61,921 nt of DNA from Nostoc sp. S13 (GCF_029379315.1 NZ_JAQYWQ010000026.1:1-61921); one strand, 5' to 3'. Counted from the stretch's first letter, positions 45,929 through 55,381 are shown. The notes: a model not told the origin generated them from the letters alone. Made by a program: numbers and translations.

Positions 45929-46666
45929 ATGTCTGTTAATTCCAAGTTATACGAAGGCAAAGCGAAAATTCTTTATACAACGGACGATCCGGAAGTCTTG
46001 TTGGCTGATTTTAAGGACGATGCCACGGCGTTTAACGCTCAAAAGCGTGGCAGTATCCAAGGGAAAGGAAAAATTAATTGTAGCATTTCCAGCCAGCTTT
46101 TTAAACAGTTGGAAGCGAATGGTATAAAAACGCACTTTATCGACAGCCCTGCCCTGAATCAGATGCGGGTGAGAGCAGTAAAGATTTTACCCTTAGAAGT
46201 AGTTATCAGAAATATTGCTGCTGGCAGTCTGTGTCAGCAAACAGGGTTAGTAGTGGGTACAATTCTGAAACAGCCTTTGGTTGAGTTTTATTACAAAAAC
46301 GATCAGTTAGGAGATCCTTTATTGACACGCGATCGCCTATACCTCCTAGAACTAGCTACTGCGGAACAAGTAGACGCAATTACACATCTAGCATTGCAAA
46401 TCAACGAATTTCTCACTAACTTTTGGCAACTGTGCGGCATTACCCTAGTAGACTTCAAACTAGAGTTTGGTTTGGACTCACAACAGCAGTTGCTCTTGGC
46501 AGACGAAATTAGCCCCGACACCTGCCGTTTGTGGGATACAGCAGAAGAGGACTCAAACCGCCGGGTAATGGACAAAGACCGCTTTCGTCGAGACTTAGGA
46601 AATGTAGAGGATGCGTACCAGGAAGTTTTACAAAGAGTGCTAAAAGCAGTAGAGAGTAATAGTTAA
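45929..46666 (+). CDS. purC: SAICAR synthase
   Basis: 245 residues, the normal bacterial length. It has MSVNSKLYEGKAKILYTTDD, the ATP-site DFKDDATAFNAQKRGSIQGK, VVIRNIAAGSLCQQTGL, DFKLEFGLD and LADEISPDTCRLWD, all family landmarks. It joins aspartate to CAIR in purine synthesis. The Omp85-lpx block follows on the same strand after 141 bases that include AAATGAC heptamers. Confidence 0.97.
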   Translation: MSVNSKLYEGKAKILYTTDDPEVLLADFKDDATAFNAQKRGSIQGKGKINCSISSQLFKQLEANGIKTHFIDSPALNQMRVRAVKILPLEVVIRNIAAGSLCQQTGLVVGTILKQPLVEFYYKNDQLGDPLLTRDRLYLLELATAEQVDAITHLALQINEFLTNFWQLCGITLVDFKLEFGLDSQQQLLLADEISPDTCRLWDTAEEDSNRRVMDKDRFRRDLGNVEDAYQEVLQRVLKAVESNS

Positions 46667-46734
46667 GTGGGTAAAAATCAATTAAACTCGTGTGGATTGT
46701 ACTTTGTCACTTATCCTTCGTAACTGATAGCCAA

Positions 46735-46766
46735 TAACAAATGACAAGTGACAAATGACAAATTTG
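46735..46766. repeat. heptameric tandem repeats between purC and omp85
   Basis: ACAAATG/ACAAGTG units, about four in a row. Confidence 0.75.
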
Positions 46767-46807
46767 TCATGGTGTGTGTGTGGTCGTGAATAGGAATCAT
46801 AAGTAAA

Positions 46808-49312
46808 ATGCGTTTATCTCCCGTATTGCTGGCAGCAGTAGCAATTGCAGTCCCTTTGGGCGGCTCAATGAGTGCAAATGCAGAAGCCGCCAAAGGTTCA
46901 AAACAGACAACAGAAGTTTTGACACTAGAAACAAATCAGCAGCCAGAAAAGGACACTGGTCAGGGTAACACTAGTGAGAGTCTAAAATCTCGACCTAATT
47001 CCACAGGGGTTACAGAGGCGGAACATCTTCAATCCCGCGTTGTCCCAGTTTATACTGCCAAACCAGCAGCGATGCCTGCGGCGGGCGTAGATGCAGCGAC
47101 ATCAGAGGTAATAGTACCAACCTCCATAACCCCAAGAACTGCACAAACCCCTCAAATAAATCCCAACCCTAATCAACAGCCATCTCCTGCTCCAGTCATT
47201 CCACCCCCAGGTAGTCAACAACAAACACCTTCGCCAACTCTTGAGACTACTCCAGTCCCAGAAAATGTCAATCCACCGACAACGGCACCTTTATTACCCA
47301 CAACTCCAGAACCATCTCCCACTCCAGTCATTTCACCCCCAGGTAGTCAACAAAGAACACCTATCCTAAGCCCAGGCACGACTCCAAGTCCGCAGAATGT
47401 TAACCCGCCGACAACTCCGGGAAATACTCAACCCAACACAGCCCCAGAAGCCAATGATCCCCGCGTACTGGTGTCGGAAGTAGTAGTTAGATCACAGGCT
47501 GGGCAACTATCACCAGAACTCGAAGACCAAGTTTATAAAGTAATTCGTACCCAACCAGGACGAACGACAACTCGCAGCCAATTGCAAGAAGATATTAACG
47601 CCATCTTTGGTACTGGCTTCTTCTCCAACGTCCAAGCATCACCAGAAGATACCCCCTTGGGAGTGCGAGTCAGCTTTGTTGTACAGCCTAACCCCGTCCT
47701 GACCAAGGTACAAGTACAAGCCAATCCAGGCACTGGTGTTGCTTCCGTACTACCAGCTAACACTGTAGATGAAGTCTTTCGCCAACAGTATGGCAAAATC
47801 CTCAACTTGCGTGACTTGCAGGAAGGCATCAAGCAGTTAAACAAGCGGTATCAAGACCAAGGTTACGTGCTAGCCAACGTGATTGGAGCGCCACAAGTCT
47901 CTGAAAACGGAGTTGTTACCTTGCAAATAGCAGAAGGGGTAGTAGAAAACATTAGAGTCCGGTTCCGCAATAAGGATGGTCAGGAGACAGACGAGAAGGG
48001 ACAACCGATTCGCGGACGGACGCAAGATTACATCATTACACGAGAATTGGAATTAAAGCCAGGACAAGTATTCAACCGCAACACCGTGCAAAAAGACCTA
48101 CAGCGCGTGTATGGACTGGGACTGTTTGAAGATGTAAATGTCTCCCTTGACCCTGGTAGTGACCCCAGCAAGGTAGATGTAGTGGTGAATGTAGCTGAAC
48201 GCGGCAGTGGTTCTATTGCGGCTGGGGCAGGGATTAGTTCAGCTAGCGGACTATTTGGCACGGTTAGCTATCAACAGCAAAACCTGAATGGTAGAAACCA
48301 AAAACTGGGTGCAGAGGTACAGGTGGGAGAGCGGGAACTGCTGTTTGACTTGCGGTATACAGACCCCTGGATCGCAGGAGATCCTTACCGGACTTCCTAC
48401 ACGGTCAATCTTTTTCGCCGCAGTTCCATTTCGTTGATTTTTGATGGCAAAGATCAGGATATTAGAACATTTGACCCAAAGAATCCCACTAATACAGATT
48501 CTCAGGATAGCCCCCGCATTCTCCGTCTAGGTGGTGGTGTTACCTTTACCCGTCCCCTGTCCTCCAATCCCTACAAAACTTCCGTATGGACAGCCTCAGC
48601 CGGTTTACAGTATCAACGAGTTTCCGCCCGTGATGCCGATGGCAATCTCAGAAAAACAGGAGCGATATTTGATGATAATAATGGGAACCGCATCAGCCAA
48701 GAAGTTCCACTTACTTTCTCTGGTGGAGGTGAAGATGACTTGGTGCTATTGCAACTAGGGGTACAGCGCGATCTCCGTAATAACCCCTTGCAACCTACCA
48801 GTGGTTCTTATCTCCGCTTTGGCATCGATCAGTCAGTTCCTTTGGGACTAGGTAATATTTTTCTCACCAGATTACGCGGTAGCTACAGCCAATATTTCCC
48901 CGTCAAGTTGATTAGCCTCACCAAAAAAGGGGCACAAACTCTAGCATTTAACTTCCAAGCAGGAACAGTTTTCGGTGACTTGCCTCCCTACGAAGCTTTT
49001 ACCCTTGGGGGCAGCAACTCCGTCCGAGGTTATGAAGAAGGAGCATTAGGTAGTGGACGCAGTTATGTGCAAGCATCAGTTGAGTATCGGTTCCCAGTTT
49101 TTTCAGTAGTCAGCGGCGCACTATTTTTTGATATCGGCAGTGACCTGGGTACTAGTACCCAGGCAGCTGAAGTGTTGAACAAAAATGGCAGTGGCTTCGG
49201 CTATGGTCTCGGCGTTCGCGTCCAGTCTCCACTAGGGCCAATTCGGATTGACTACGGTATCAACGATGACGGTGATAGCCGGATTAATTTTGGTATTGGC
49301 GAAAGGTTTTAA
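46808..49312 (+). CDS. bamA: Omp85/BamA family outer-membrane insertase
   Basis: 834 residues. The signal peptide is ~1-25 (LSPVLLAAVAIAVPLGGSMS). A long Pro/Thr/Gln-rich linker (~100-215, NPPTTAPLLPTTPEPSPTPV) is typical of cyanobacterial Omp85. POTRA domains cover ~220-470 (VVVRSQAGQLSPELEDQVYK, VLTKVQVQANPGTGVASVLP, then QDYIITRELELKPGQVFNRN). The 16-strand barrel runs to the C-terminal Phe (DSRINFGIGERF), with the VRGY lid-lock motif in GGSNSVRGYEEGALGSG. It inserts barrel proteins in the outer membrane. Residues ~88-98 (AAMPAAGVDAAT) are encoded by a GATGCCTGCGGCGGGCGTAG repeat core inserted in the linker. It heads the lpx block. Confidence 0.95.
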   Translation: MRLSPVLLAAVAIAVPLGGSMSANAEAAKGSKQTTEVLTLETNQQPEKDTGQGNTSESLKSRPNSTGVTEAEHLQSRVVPVYTAKPAAMPAAGVDAATSEVIVPTSITPRTAQTPQINPNPNQQPSPAPVIPPPGSQQQTPSPTLETTPVPENVNPPTTAPLLPTTPEPSPTPVISPPGSQQRTPILSPGTTPSPQNVNPPTTPGNTQPNTAPEANDPRVLVSEVVVRSQAGQLSPELEDQVYKVIRTQPGRTTTRSQLQEDINAIFGTGFFSNVQASPEDTPLGVRVSFVVQPNPVLTKVQVQANPGTGVASVLPANTVDEVFRQQYGKILNLRDLQEGIKQLNKRYQDQGYVLANVIGAPQVSENGVVTLQIAEGVVENIRVRFRNKDGQETDEKGQPIRGRTQDYIITRELELKPGQVFNRNTVQKDLQRVYGLGLFEDVNVSLDPGSDPSKVDVVVNVAERGSGSIAAGAGISSASGLFGTVSYQQQNLNGRNQKLGAEVQVGERELLFDLRYTDPWIAGDPYRTSYTVNLFRRSSISLIFDGKDQDIRTFDPKNPTNTDSQDSPRILRLGGGVTFTRPLSSNPYKTSVWTASAGLQYQRVSARDADGNLRKTGAIFDDNNGNRISQEVPLTFSGGGEDDLVLLQLGVQRDLRNNPLQPTSGSYLRFGIDQSVPLGLGNIFLTRLRGSYSQYFPVKLISLTKKGAQTLAFNFQAGTVFGDLPPYEAFTLGGSNSVRGYEEGALGSGRSYVQASVEYRFPVFSVVSGALFFDIGSDLGTSTQAAEVLNKNGSGFGYGLGVRVQSPLGPIRIDYGINDDGDSRINFGIGERF

Positions 49313-49326
49313 CCAGTTAGGAGTAG

Positions 49327-49346
49327 AGACGCGATTAATCGCGTCT
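49327..49346. repeat. palindromic repeat AGACGCGATTAATCGCGTCT, copy 3
   Basis: Identical to 13528-13547 and 14624-14643, fifteen bases after the omp85 stop. A transcript starting at omp85 would pass through this hairpin before lpxC. Confidence 0.85.
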
Positions 49347-49540
49347 GTACAGGAGTTATGAGTTTTAATTCCTCACTCCTCACTGTTAACTCATAACTTT
49401 TCTGGATTAGCTTGCTAATTTTTACATTTACCTCAATACTGTTCCGATAAAGGGATTAATGACATTTTTAGGGGAATATCAGGGATTTTACCAAAACAGA
49501 CGATGAACAATACTAAAGGAAATATATTGACTTTTCGGTT

Positions 49541-50455
49541 ATGCAACAGCACACTTTAGCAGATCAAATCACTCAAACTGGAGTGGGACTGCATAGCGGT
49601 GTGAGTACCCAGGTGCGGATACTACCAGCTGAGGCGGGAAGTGGACGCTACTTTGTGCGGGTGGATTTACCGGATTTGCCGATCATTCCAGCCCAAGTTG
49701 CGGCAGTTAGTCACACTGTTCTCTCAACTCAGTTGGGCAAGGGTGAAGTATATGTTCGCACGGTAGAACATTTGTTGGCAGCACTTTCAGGTATGGGTGT
49801 AGATAATGCCCGTATTGAAATTGATGGCCCAGAGGTTCCACTTTTGGATGGTTCAGCAAGGGTGTGGACAGCCAACATTGCCCAAGTTGGTTTAGTATCA
49901 CAACCCGTTAACAACCAAGTTGCCTTGGCTGTTACAGAACCAATATGGGTCTATCAAGGGGATACCTTTGTATGTGCCCTCCCAGCACCAGAAACCCGCT
50001 TTAGTTACGGTATTGATTTTGACCTACCCGCTATTGGTAATCAATGGCATAGTTGGTCACTACCTGCCGAACTAGGAAAAGCTGCTGCTAGCTTTGCTGC
50101 GGAAATCGCTCCTGCCCGTACTTTTGGGTTACTGCATCAAATTGAACACTTACAAAAAACAGGGTTAATTAAGGGTGGCAGTTTGGATAATGCACTCGTT
50201 TGTGGGCCAGAAGGCTGGCTAAATCCACCATTGAGATTTGCAAATGAGCCAGTGCGTCATAAAATATTGGATTTAGTAGGAGATTTAAGTTTACTAGGAA
50301 CTTTTCCTAGTGCTCATTTCTTAGCGTATAAAGCCAGTCACTATTTACACATTCAATTGGCTCAAAAAATTTTAGATTTGGGACTTTCCTGCGGAACGCT
50401 ACGCGAACGGCTTCTCTCCGAGACGCTAGGCGAACGCTCAGTCGAACGATTTTAG
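49541..50455 (+). CDS. lpxC: UDP-3-O-acyl-GlcNAc deacetylase
   Basis: 304 residues. Zinc and catalytic motifs: the first His in [20 protein letters not shown], then [27 protein letters not shown] and [19 protein letters not shown]. It performs the committed step of lipid A synthesis. The family core ends at about LAQKILDLG (residue 282). The last 22 residues ([20 protein letters not shown] then ERF) are the translation of a palindromic repeat (GCGGAACGCTACGCGAACGG, CCGAGACGCTAGGCGAACG). The natural end was replaced, but the catalytic part is complete. Confidence 0.95.
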   Translation: MQQHTLADQITQTGVGLHSGVSTQVRILPAEAGSGRYFVRVDLPDLPIIPAQVAAVSHTVLSTQLGKGEVYVRTVEHLLAALSGMGVDNARIEIDGPEVPLLDGSARVWTANIAQVGLVSQPVNNQVALAVTEPIWVYQGDTFVCALPAPETRFSYGIDFDLPAIGNQWHSWSLPAELGKAAASFAAEIAPARTFGLLHQIEHLQKTGLIKGGSLDNALVCGPEGWLNPPLRFANEPVRHKILDLVGDLSLLGTFPSAHFLAYKASHYLHIQLAQKILDLGLSCGTLRERLLSETLGERSVERF

Positions 50456-50547
50456 ATTGGAGCTAAAGCCTAAAATCCAGGATTATTAAGGCTTTCGAGA
50501 TACGCCTGCCTACTCAACTTTCAAATGAAAAATTAACCACACGGCCA

Positions 50548-51078
50548 ATGTCAATCCTGACTCAAGTGAATACCATCGATACAACTACACCTATATCTAC
50601 CGAACCACAGGCTATAAATGAGACTAAAATCATCTCTGAGATTAAAACAACTTTCACATGTGAAGAAATTCAGAAATTGCTACCACACCGCTACCCATTT
50701 TTACTTGTAGACAAAATAATTGACTACGTTCCAGGTAAAAAAGCTGTTGGTGTTAAAAATGTCACTATCAACGAACCCTATTTCCAAGGACATTTCCCTG
50801 GACGTTCACTGATGCCAGGGGTGCTAATTGTCGAAGCAATGGCACAAGTTGGGGGCATTGTTCTAACTCAAATATCTCCGGCAGAAGGCGGGCTGTTCGT
50901 CTTCGCTGGTATCGATAAAGTCCGCTTTCGCCGCCAGGTCGTACCGGGTGATCAACTAGTAATGACGTTGGAACTGTTATGGGTAAAACAACGTCGTTTC
51001 GGTAAGATGCAAGGTCGTGCCGAAGTTGATGGTCAACTTGCTTCTGAAGGGGAATTAATGTTTTCTCTAATTAATTAA
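50548..51078 (+). CDS. fabZ: (3R)-hydroxyacyl-ACP dehydratase
   Basis: 176 residues. The hot-dog fold carries [20 protein letters not shown], the active-site His in [20 protein letters not shown] with the Glu of the same block, and [18 protein letters not shown]. It dehydrates hydroxyacyl-ACP in fatty-acid elongation and sets the pool of hydroxyacyl-ACP that LpxA uses. The ~35-residue N-terminal extension ([20 protein letters not shown]) is polar and not part of the fold. It sits between lpxC and lpxA. Confidence 0.96.
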   Translation: MSILTQVNTIDTTTPISTEPQAINETKIISEIKTTFTCEEIQKLLPHRYPFLLVDKIIDYVPGKKAVGVKNVTINEPYFQGHFPGRSLMPGVLIVEAMAQVGGIVLTQISPAEGGLFVFAGIDKVRFRRQVVPGDQLVMTLELLWVKQRRFGKMQGRAEVDGQLASEGELMFSLIN

Positions 51079-51389
51079 AAGTTTGCTTCGTGGTATGGGC
51101 ATAGCCGTGAAATGCCCCTACTGAATCCTGAAAAAGGATAACAGTTAAAAAAAATCCACAACAGCATCTGATAATTTCTTGATTTTCGACGCCCTCTTTA
51201 CGAGATGCACTCACAAACACACTTAACTTGCTTTGCCCGACACTTTCGTTCACTGAAAGACTTCACGCTCAACAACGCCAGTCGCCTGAATGGGACGGCA
51301 GTCGCTATAACTCTCTTAACCAGAGTAACACGCTGCCTCAGAAACCCGGCCCGGCGCTGGATTATCAAGACAGTTCTGGAGATTCACCC
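51079..51389. other. intergenic region before lpxA
   Basis: The lpxA frame remains open upstream to 51228, but its residues there are unlike LpxA. No separate gene is seen. The stretch 51185-51300 is locally richer in CACTTTCGTTCACTGAAAG inverted motifs and could be an internal leader or promoter. Confidence 0.4.
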
Positions 51390-52208
51390 TTGAAAACGCT
51401 AATTCATCCAACTGCTGTAATTCATCCGAAATCGGAACTCCACCATACAGTGCAAGTCGGTGCCTATGCTGTGATTGGAGCGCATGTCAAAGTGGGCCCT
51501 GAAACAATAATCGGCGCTCATGCAGTGCTAGAGGGGCCTTGTGAAATTGGGGCGCAAAATCAGATTTTTACAGGTGCAGCCATCGGTATGGAACCCCAGG
51601 ATCTGAAGTTTGTGGGAGAACCAACCTGGGTCAAAATTGGTGATCACAATTTGATTCGTGAGTACGTTACCATTAACCGCGCTACCGGTGCCGGTGAAGC
51701 AACGGTAATTGGTGATGGGAACTTGCTGATGGCTTATGTCCATGTGGCTCATAACTGCGTGATTGAAGACCAAGTAGTGATTGCTAACTCTGTGGCGTTG
51801 GCAGGTCATGTCCATATAGAGTCACGCGCTAGGCTGAGTGGGGTTTTAGGTGTCCATCAATTTGTGCGTATTGGTAGACAGGCAATGGTGGGAGGCATGG
51901 CACGTATTGACCGGGATGTGGCCCCATATATGCTCGTGGAGGGAAATCCGGCGCGGGTACGAACCCTCAACCTTGTCGGACTTAAACGGTCTGGTATGGA
52001 ATCAGTAGATTTGCAAATGCTGAAAAAAGCCTTCCGCATTCTCTACCGTTCTGATTTGTCCTTTAAGGATGGTTTGGAACAGTTGGAATTGTTAGGAGAT
52101 AGCGAAGAATTGCAGCATCTGCGCCGCTTCCTGCTACTTTCTCAGATGCCAGGAAGGCGTGGTTTGATTCCCGGTAAGGGGAAAAAAGGCGTGAGTGATG
52201 AATCGTGA
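51390..52208 (+). CDS. lpxA: UDP-GlcNAc acyltransferase
   Basis: 272 residues from the TTG at 51390, matching the family length (about 260-275); starts further upstream add 54 unrelated residues. Hexapeptide-repeat left-handed beta helix: IHPTAVIHPKSELHHTVQVG, VIGAHVKVGPETIIGAHAVL, then the catalytic His in MAYVHVAHNCVIEDQVVIAN. The C-terminal helices include LKRSGMESVDLQMLKKAFRI. It adds the first hydroxyacyl chain in lipid A synthesis and works with LpxC and LpxB encoded either side. Confidence 0.95.
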   Translation: MKTLIHPTAVIHPKSELHHTVQVGAYAVIGAHVKVGPETIIGAHAVLEGPCEIGAQNQIFTGAAIGMEPQDLKFVGEPTWVKIGDHNLIREYVTINRATGAGEATVIGDGNLLMAYVHVAHNCVIEDQVVIANSVALAGHVHIESRARLSGVLGVHQFVRIGRQAMVGGMARIDRDVAPYMLVEGNPARVRTLNLVGLKRSGMESVDLQMLKKAFRILYRSDLSFKDGLEQLELLGDSEELQHLRRFLLLSQMPGRRGLIPGKGKKGVSDES

Positions 52209-52312
52209 ATTATGAGTTAGGAGTTATGAGTTATGAGTTGATGAATTAAATTTTTAACTATTCACTCCTAACTACTCACTCCTAACTGCTAACTCCTAAC
52301 TTTAATTATAAA
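52209..52312. repeat. heptameric repeats (GAGTTAT / ACTCCTA) in inverted array
   Basis: GAGTTAGGAGTTATGAGTTA followed by its loose inverse CACTCCTAACTACTCACTCC between lpxA and lpxB. The inverted arrangement may form a hairpin within the operon. Confidence 0.75.
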
Positions 52313-53479
52313 ATGCGGATATTTATCAGCACTGGGGAAGTATCTGGCGATTTACAAGGATCACTGCTAATTACAGCGCTGAAGCGTCAAGCTGTGGCGA
52401 TTGGGTTGGAATTAGAGATTGTAGCGCTGGGTGGCGAAAAAATGGTAGAGGCTGGGGCAACTTTGCTGGGCAATACCAGTAGTATTGGCTCAATGGGTAT
52501 TCTAGAAGGGCTGCCTTATATTTTACCGACTCTCCAGGTGCAACGTCAGGCGATCGCTTCTTTAAAGCAAAATCCACCTGACTTGGTGGTGCTGATCGAT
52601 TATATGAGTCCGAATATCGGAATTGGGACTTATGTGAAACGGCATCTGCCAGATCTGCCTGTGGTGTATTACATCGCTCCACAAGAGTGGGCTTGGTCAG
52701 TAAATTTACGTAGAACTAACAAGATTGTTGGCTTTACAGACAAGCTGTTGGCAATCTTCCCACAAGAAGCCCGTTACTTTCAAGAACAAGGGGCAAAAGT
52801 TATTTGGGTAGGGCATCCTTTGGTTGACCGAATGCAGAACGCTCCTAGTCACCAAGCAGCCCGTGTAAGATTGGGGATTGCACCAGAACAAATTGCGATC
52901 GCACTTCTCCCCGTCTCTCGCCACCAAGAACTAAAATATCTTTTACCAATTATTTTTCAAGCTGCCCAGACTATTCAAGCTAAATTACCTGAAGTTCATT
53001 TTTGGATTCCTCTATCTCTGGAAGTCTATAGACAACCAATTGAGAAAGCCGTTAAGCGTTACGGTTTGCGGGCTACAGTTCTATTAGATCAACAAAAGGA
53101 AGTTTTTGCAGCTGCTGATTTAGCCATTAGCAAATCTGGTACTGTCAACCTGGAACTTGCTTTGTTAAATGTGCCGCAAGTTGTAGTTTACCGTCTAAGT
53201 TCCCTGACTGCTTGGATAGCTCGTAAAATCCTCAAAGGTTCTTTAACTTTTGCATCGCCACCTAATTTAGTAGTGATGAAGCCGATTGTGCCAGAATTTT
53301 TACAAGAGGAAGCCACACCAGAGAATATTATCCAAGCGGCGATGGAACTGCTACTCAATCCCAGTCGGAGAGCGCAAACTTTGCTAGATTATGAGGAAAT
53401 GCGGCGGTGTTTAGGAGAAATTGGGGTGTGCGATCGCGCTGCTCAAGAAATTTTGCAAATGCGACCAAATAATTCGTAA
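52313..53479 (+). CDS. lpxB: lipid-A-disaccharide synthase
   Basis: 388 residues, the usual size for GT19. N-terminal MRIFISTGEVSGDLQGSLLI, the central PPDLVVLIDYMSPNIG and VVYYIAPQEWAWSVNLRRTN, and the donor-site AADLAISKSGTVNLELALLN are all family landmarks. It condenses UDP-2,3-diacyl-GlcN with lipid X. It is the last gene of the omp85-lpxC-fabZ-lpxA-lpxB block, an order conserved in Anabaena-type genomes. No kdsB, waaA or late acyltransferase genes are here, in line with the simple lipid A of cyanobacteria. Confidence 0.96.
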   Translation: MRIFISTGEVSGDLQGSLLITALKRQAVAIGLELEIVALGGEKMVEAGATLLGNTSSIGSMGILEGLPYILPTLQVQRQAIASLKQNPPDLVVLIDYMSPNIGIGTYVKRHLPDLPVVYYIAPQEWAWSVNLRRTNKIVGFTDKLLAIFPQEARYFQEQGAKVIWVGHPLVDRMQNAPSHQAARVRLGIAPEQIAIALLPVSRHQELKYLLPIIFQAAQTIQAKLPEVHFWIPLSLEVYRQPIEKAVKRYGLRATVLLDQQKEVFAAADLAISKSGTVNLELALLNVPQVVVYRLSSLTAWIARKILKGSLTFASPPNLVVMKPIVPEFLQEEATPENIIQAAMELLLNPSRRAQTLLDYEEMRRCLGEIGVCDRAAQEILQMRPNNS

Positions 53480-53483
53480 TGAC

Positions 53484-53772
53484 GCTCTCTACGTTCGCGC
53501 AGCGTGCCGAAGACAGACGCTAAAAGCGAACTAATACTCGCTCTTTGTGACGCTAACATAATTCGTAATTAAAAATAGAGAATCAATCAGTTTATTAATG
53601 AGTAAAATTAAGTGCGAAGCATCTGTTTTTGCCAGAAGCCACATTTCCAGCAGAATTCAGAAATAAAACAGGCTTTAGATCTGGTTTTGAGACGAATAAT
53701 TGTGTACTTCACTAACTTGAAATCCTCTGTATCCATAGGGTAATTACGAATTACGAATTATGTTGAGGTGTC
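53484..53772. other. intergenic region with palindromic repeat and AATTACGAATTA repeats
   Basis: 53484-53550 contains ACGTTCGCGCAGCGTGCCG and GACAGACGCTAAAAGCGAAC, members of the palindromic repeat set. AATTCGTAATT/AATTACGAATTACGAATTA heptamer-type strings flank the empty stretch at 53560-53575 and 53742-53760. No gene was seen. Confidence 0.6.
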
Positions 53773-55038
53773 ATGGCTTATGAGATGAGAAAACAACGAG
53801 CGATCGCAGTTGACTTATTCGCCGGAGCGGGCGGTATGACTCTTGGCTTTGAACAAGCTGGTTTTGATGTGCTGGCGTCTGTGGAAATTGACCCGATCCA
53901 CTGTGCAACACATGAGTTTAACTTCCCTTATTGCTCAGTGTTATGTAAAAGTGTTGTGGATACAACCGGCGAAGAAATTAGAAGTCGGTCTGAGATTGGC
54001 GATCGCGAAATTGATGTGGTAATTTGTGGCTCACCGTGTCAAGGATTTTCCCTAATTGGTAAACGGGCTGTTGATGATCCCCGAAACTCTTTGGTGTTTC
54101 ACTTTCATCGGCTGGTTTTGGAGCTAAAACCGAAATTCTTTGTGATGGAAAATGTGCGGGGAATCACAGTTGGCGAACATAAACAAATCCTCCAAATCTT
54201 AATTAGCAAGTTTAAAATTGATGGCTATAAAATAGAAGAAAATTACCAAGTTCTTAATGCTGCAAATTACGGAGTACCACAGTCCCGTGAGAGATTATTT
54301 CTCATAGGTGCAAGGGAGGATGTAGAGTTACCGAAATACCCTCAGCCGATTAGTAAACAAGCATTACTAAATAATTTAACTACTAAAAAAATATCTGATA
54401 TTCCATTGAGTCCTACAGTATGGGATGCAATTGGAGATTTACCGGAAATAGAAAAATATCCTGAGTTACTAATAAAAAATTGGGTTGTAGCAGAATACGG
54501 AAAGCCTAGTAATTATGCTCTTGTACTTCGCGGTATCAAATACCTAGAGGATGATTATTCTTACAAACGTGAATATGATTTGCGAATACTTTCTTCAAGT
54601 TTAAGAACAAAACATTCTGCGGAAACTATTAAACGTTTTCAGGAGACTCAACAAGGCGAGAGAGAAAAAATTAGTCGTTTTTATAAACTACATCCTGCTG
54701 GTGTTTGTAATACTTTAAGGGCTGGAACAGACAAGTATAGAGGTTCTTTTACATCTCCTAGACCGATTCATCCAATTACGCCCCGTTGTATCACAGTCAG
54801 GGAAGCGGCGAGATTGCATTCTTACCCCGATTGGTTTAGATTTCATGTAACCAAATGGCACGGATTTCGGCAAGTTGGTAACTCTGTACCACCGTTACTA
54901 GCAAAGGCTGTGGCAGCGGAAATTATTCGCAGTTTGAATATTTCGCCTTTTAAGCCGAGTTTGCAATACAAGTTGCCAGAAAAGAAGCTACTACAATTTA
55001 ATATGTCGCAAGCGGCACAATATTATCAACGGGACTGA
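53773..55038 (+). CDS. C5-cytosine DNA methyltransferase (orphan)
   Basis: 421 residues with the ordered C5-MTase motifs: I (DLFAGAGGMTLGFEQAGF, 14-31), IV with catalytic Cys89 in GSPCQGFS, VI (MENVRG, 125-130), VIII (QSRERLFLIG) and X (FRQVGNSVPPLLAKAVAAEI). The target-recognition region is ~190-330. It transfers a methyl group to C5 of cytosine in a defined site. No restriction endonuclease gene is adjacent. The motif I-IV region resembles my memory of the cyanobacterial enzymes that methylate CGATCG (the HIP1 core; M.Ssp6803I, Anabaena DmtC), so that target is a fair hypothesis. Confidence 0.92.
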   Translation: MAYEMRKQRAIAVDLFAGAGGMTLGFEQAGFDVLASVEIDPIHCATHEFNFPYCSVLCKSVVDTTGEEIRSRSEIGDREIDVVICGSPCQGFSLIGKRAVDDPRNSLVFHFHRLVLELKPKFFVMENVRGITVGEHKQILQILISKFKIDGYKIEENYQVLNAANYGVPQSRERLFLIGAREDVELPKYPQPISKQALLNNLTTKKISDIPLSPTVWDAIGDLPEIEKYPELLIKNWVVAEYGKPSNYALVLRGIKYLEDDYSYKREYDLRILSSSLRTKHSAETIKRFQETQQGEREKISRFYKLHPAGVCNTLRAGTDKYRGSFTSPRPIHPITPRCITVREAARLHSYPDWFRFHVTKWHGFRQVGNSVPPLLAKAVAAEIIRSLNISPFKPSLQYKLPEKKLLQFNMSQAAQYYQRD

Positions 55039-55288
55039 TAAGAATCATCAGTGATAAATTAAGGTCATGAATAATTTGTCAATAAGTAATAGTGCTTAAA
55101 ATGAAACCAAAAATCCGGTTTGAAAACACAATTTTCGCTCCTGCGATCGCCTAATGTTTAAACCGAGCATTCGTGTGGTAACCTAGCTTCTCATGTCACC
55201 CTGCCTCAATTCTTGCAAAGCTTTGTCTAATCTCGATTTCACCCACTTCTGTCAGGCAGTCAGGGTGTAGTGAAGGATATGCGGCAGA
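55039..55288. other. region downstream of the attC-like site, possible second cassette remnant
   Basis: On the minus strand the bases just after the attC-like end (TTAGGTTCTGCCGCATATCC, then TTCACTACACCC) resemble the SnoaL cassette start (TTAAGCCCTACTGCATGTCC, then TTCACCACACCT). Beyond, a broken frame reads SFTTP then PDRSG and, in another frame, GEIEIRQSFARIEAG, loosely like the SnoaL N-terminus. The rest up to the methyltransferase stop has no gene. Confidence 0.35.
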
Positions 55289-55381
55289 ACCTAACGGCTA
55301 GAAGATCAGCGACGGCGGGAGGAAAAGCAACCTCTCTGCGTCAGACATTACTCCGCCGTTCGTTGTAGCGCCTTGTTAGGT
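55289..55381 (-). other. attC-like integron recombination site
   Basis: In minus orientation the element starts with R'' ACCTAAC (55381-55375, followed by AAGGCGCT) and ends with R' GTTAGGT (55295-55289), fitting RYYYAAC...GTTRRRY. Inside, L'' CGAACGGCGG (55362-55353) pairs with L' CCGCCGTCG (55318-55310), leaving one unpaired extra base as in true attC sites. The middle forms a variable loop with smaller GAGG/CCTC pairing. Its first base touches the stop codon of the SnoaL-like gene, the standard arrangement of a gene cassette. No integrase gene is in the window. Confidence 0.7.

Noticed and set aside
51228..51389. Upstream start for lpxA adding 54 residues
   Set aside because: The extra residues do not belong to LpxA. 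The TTG at 51390 gives the standard length.
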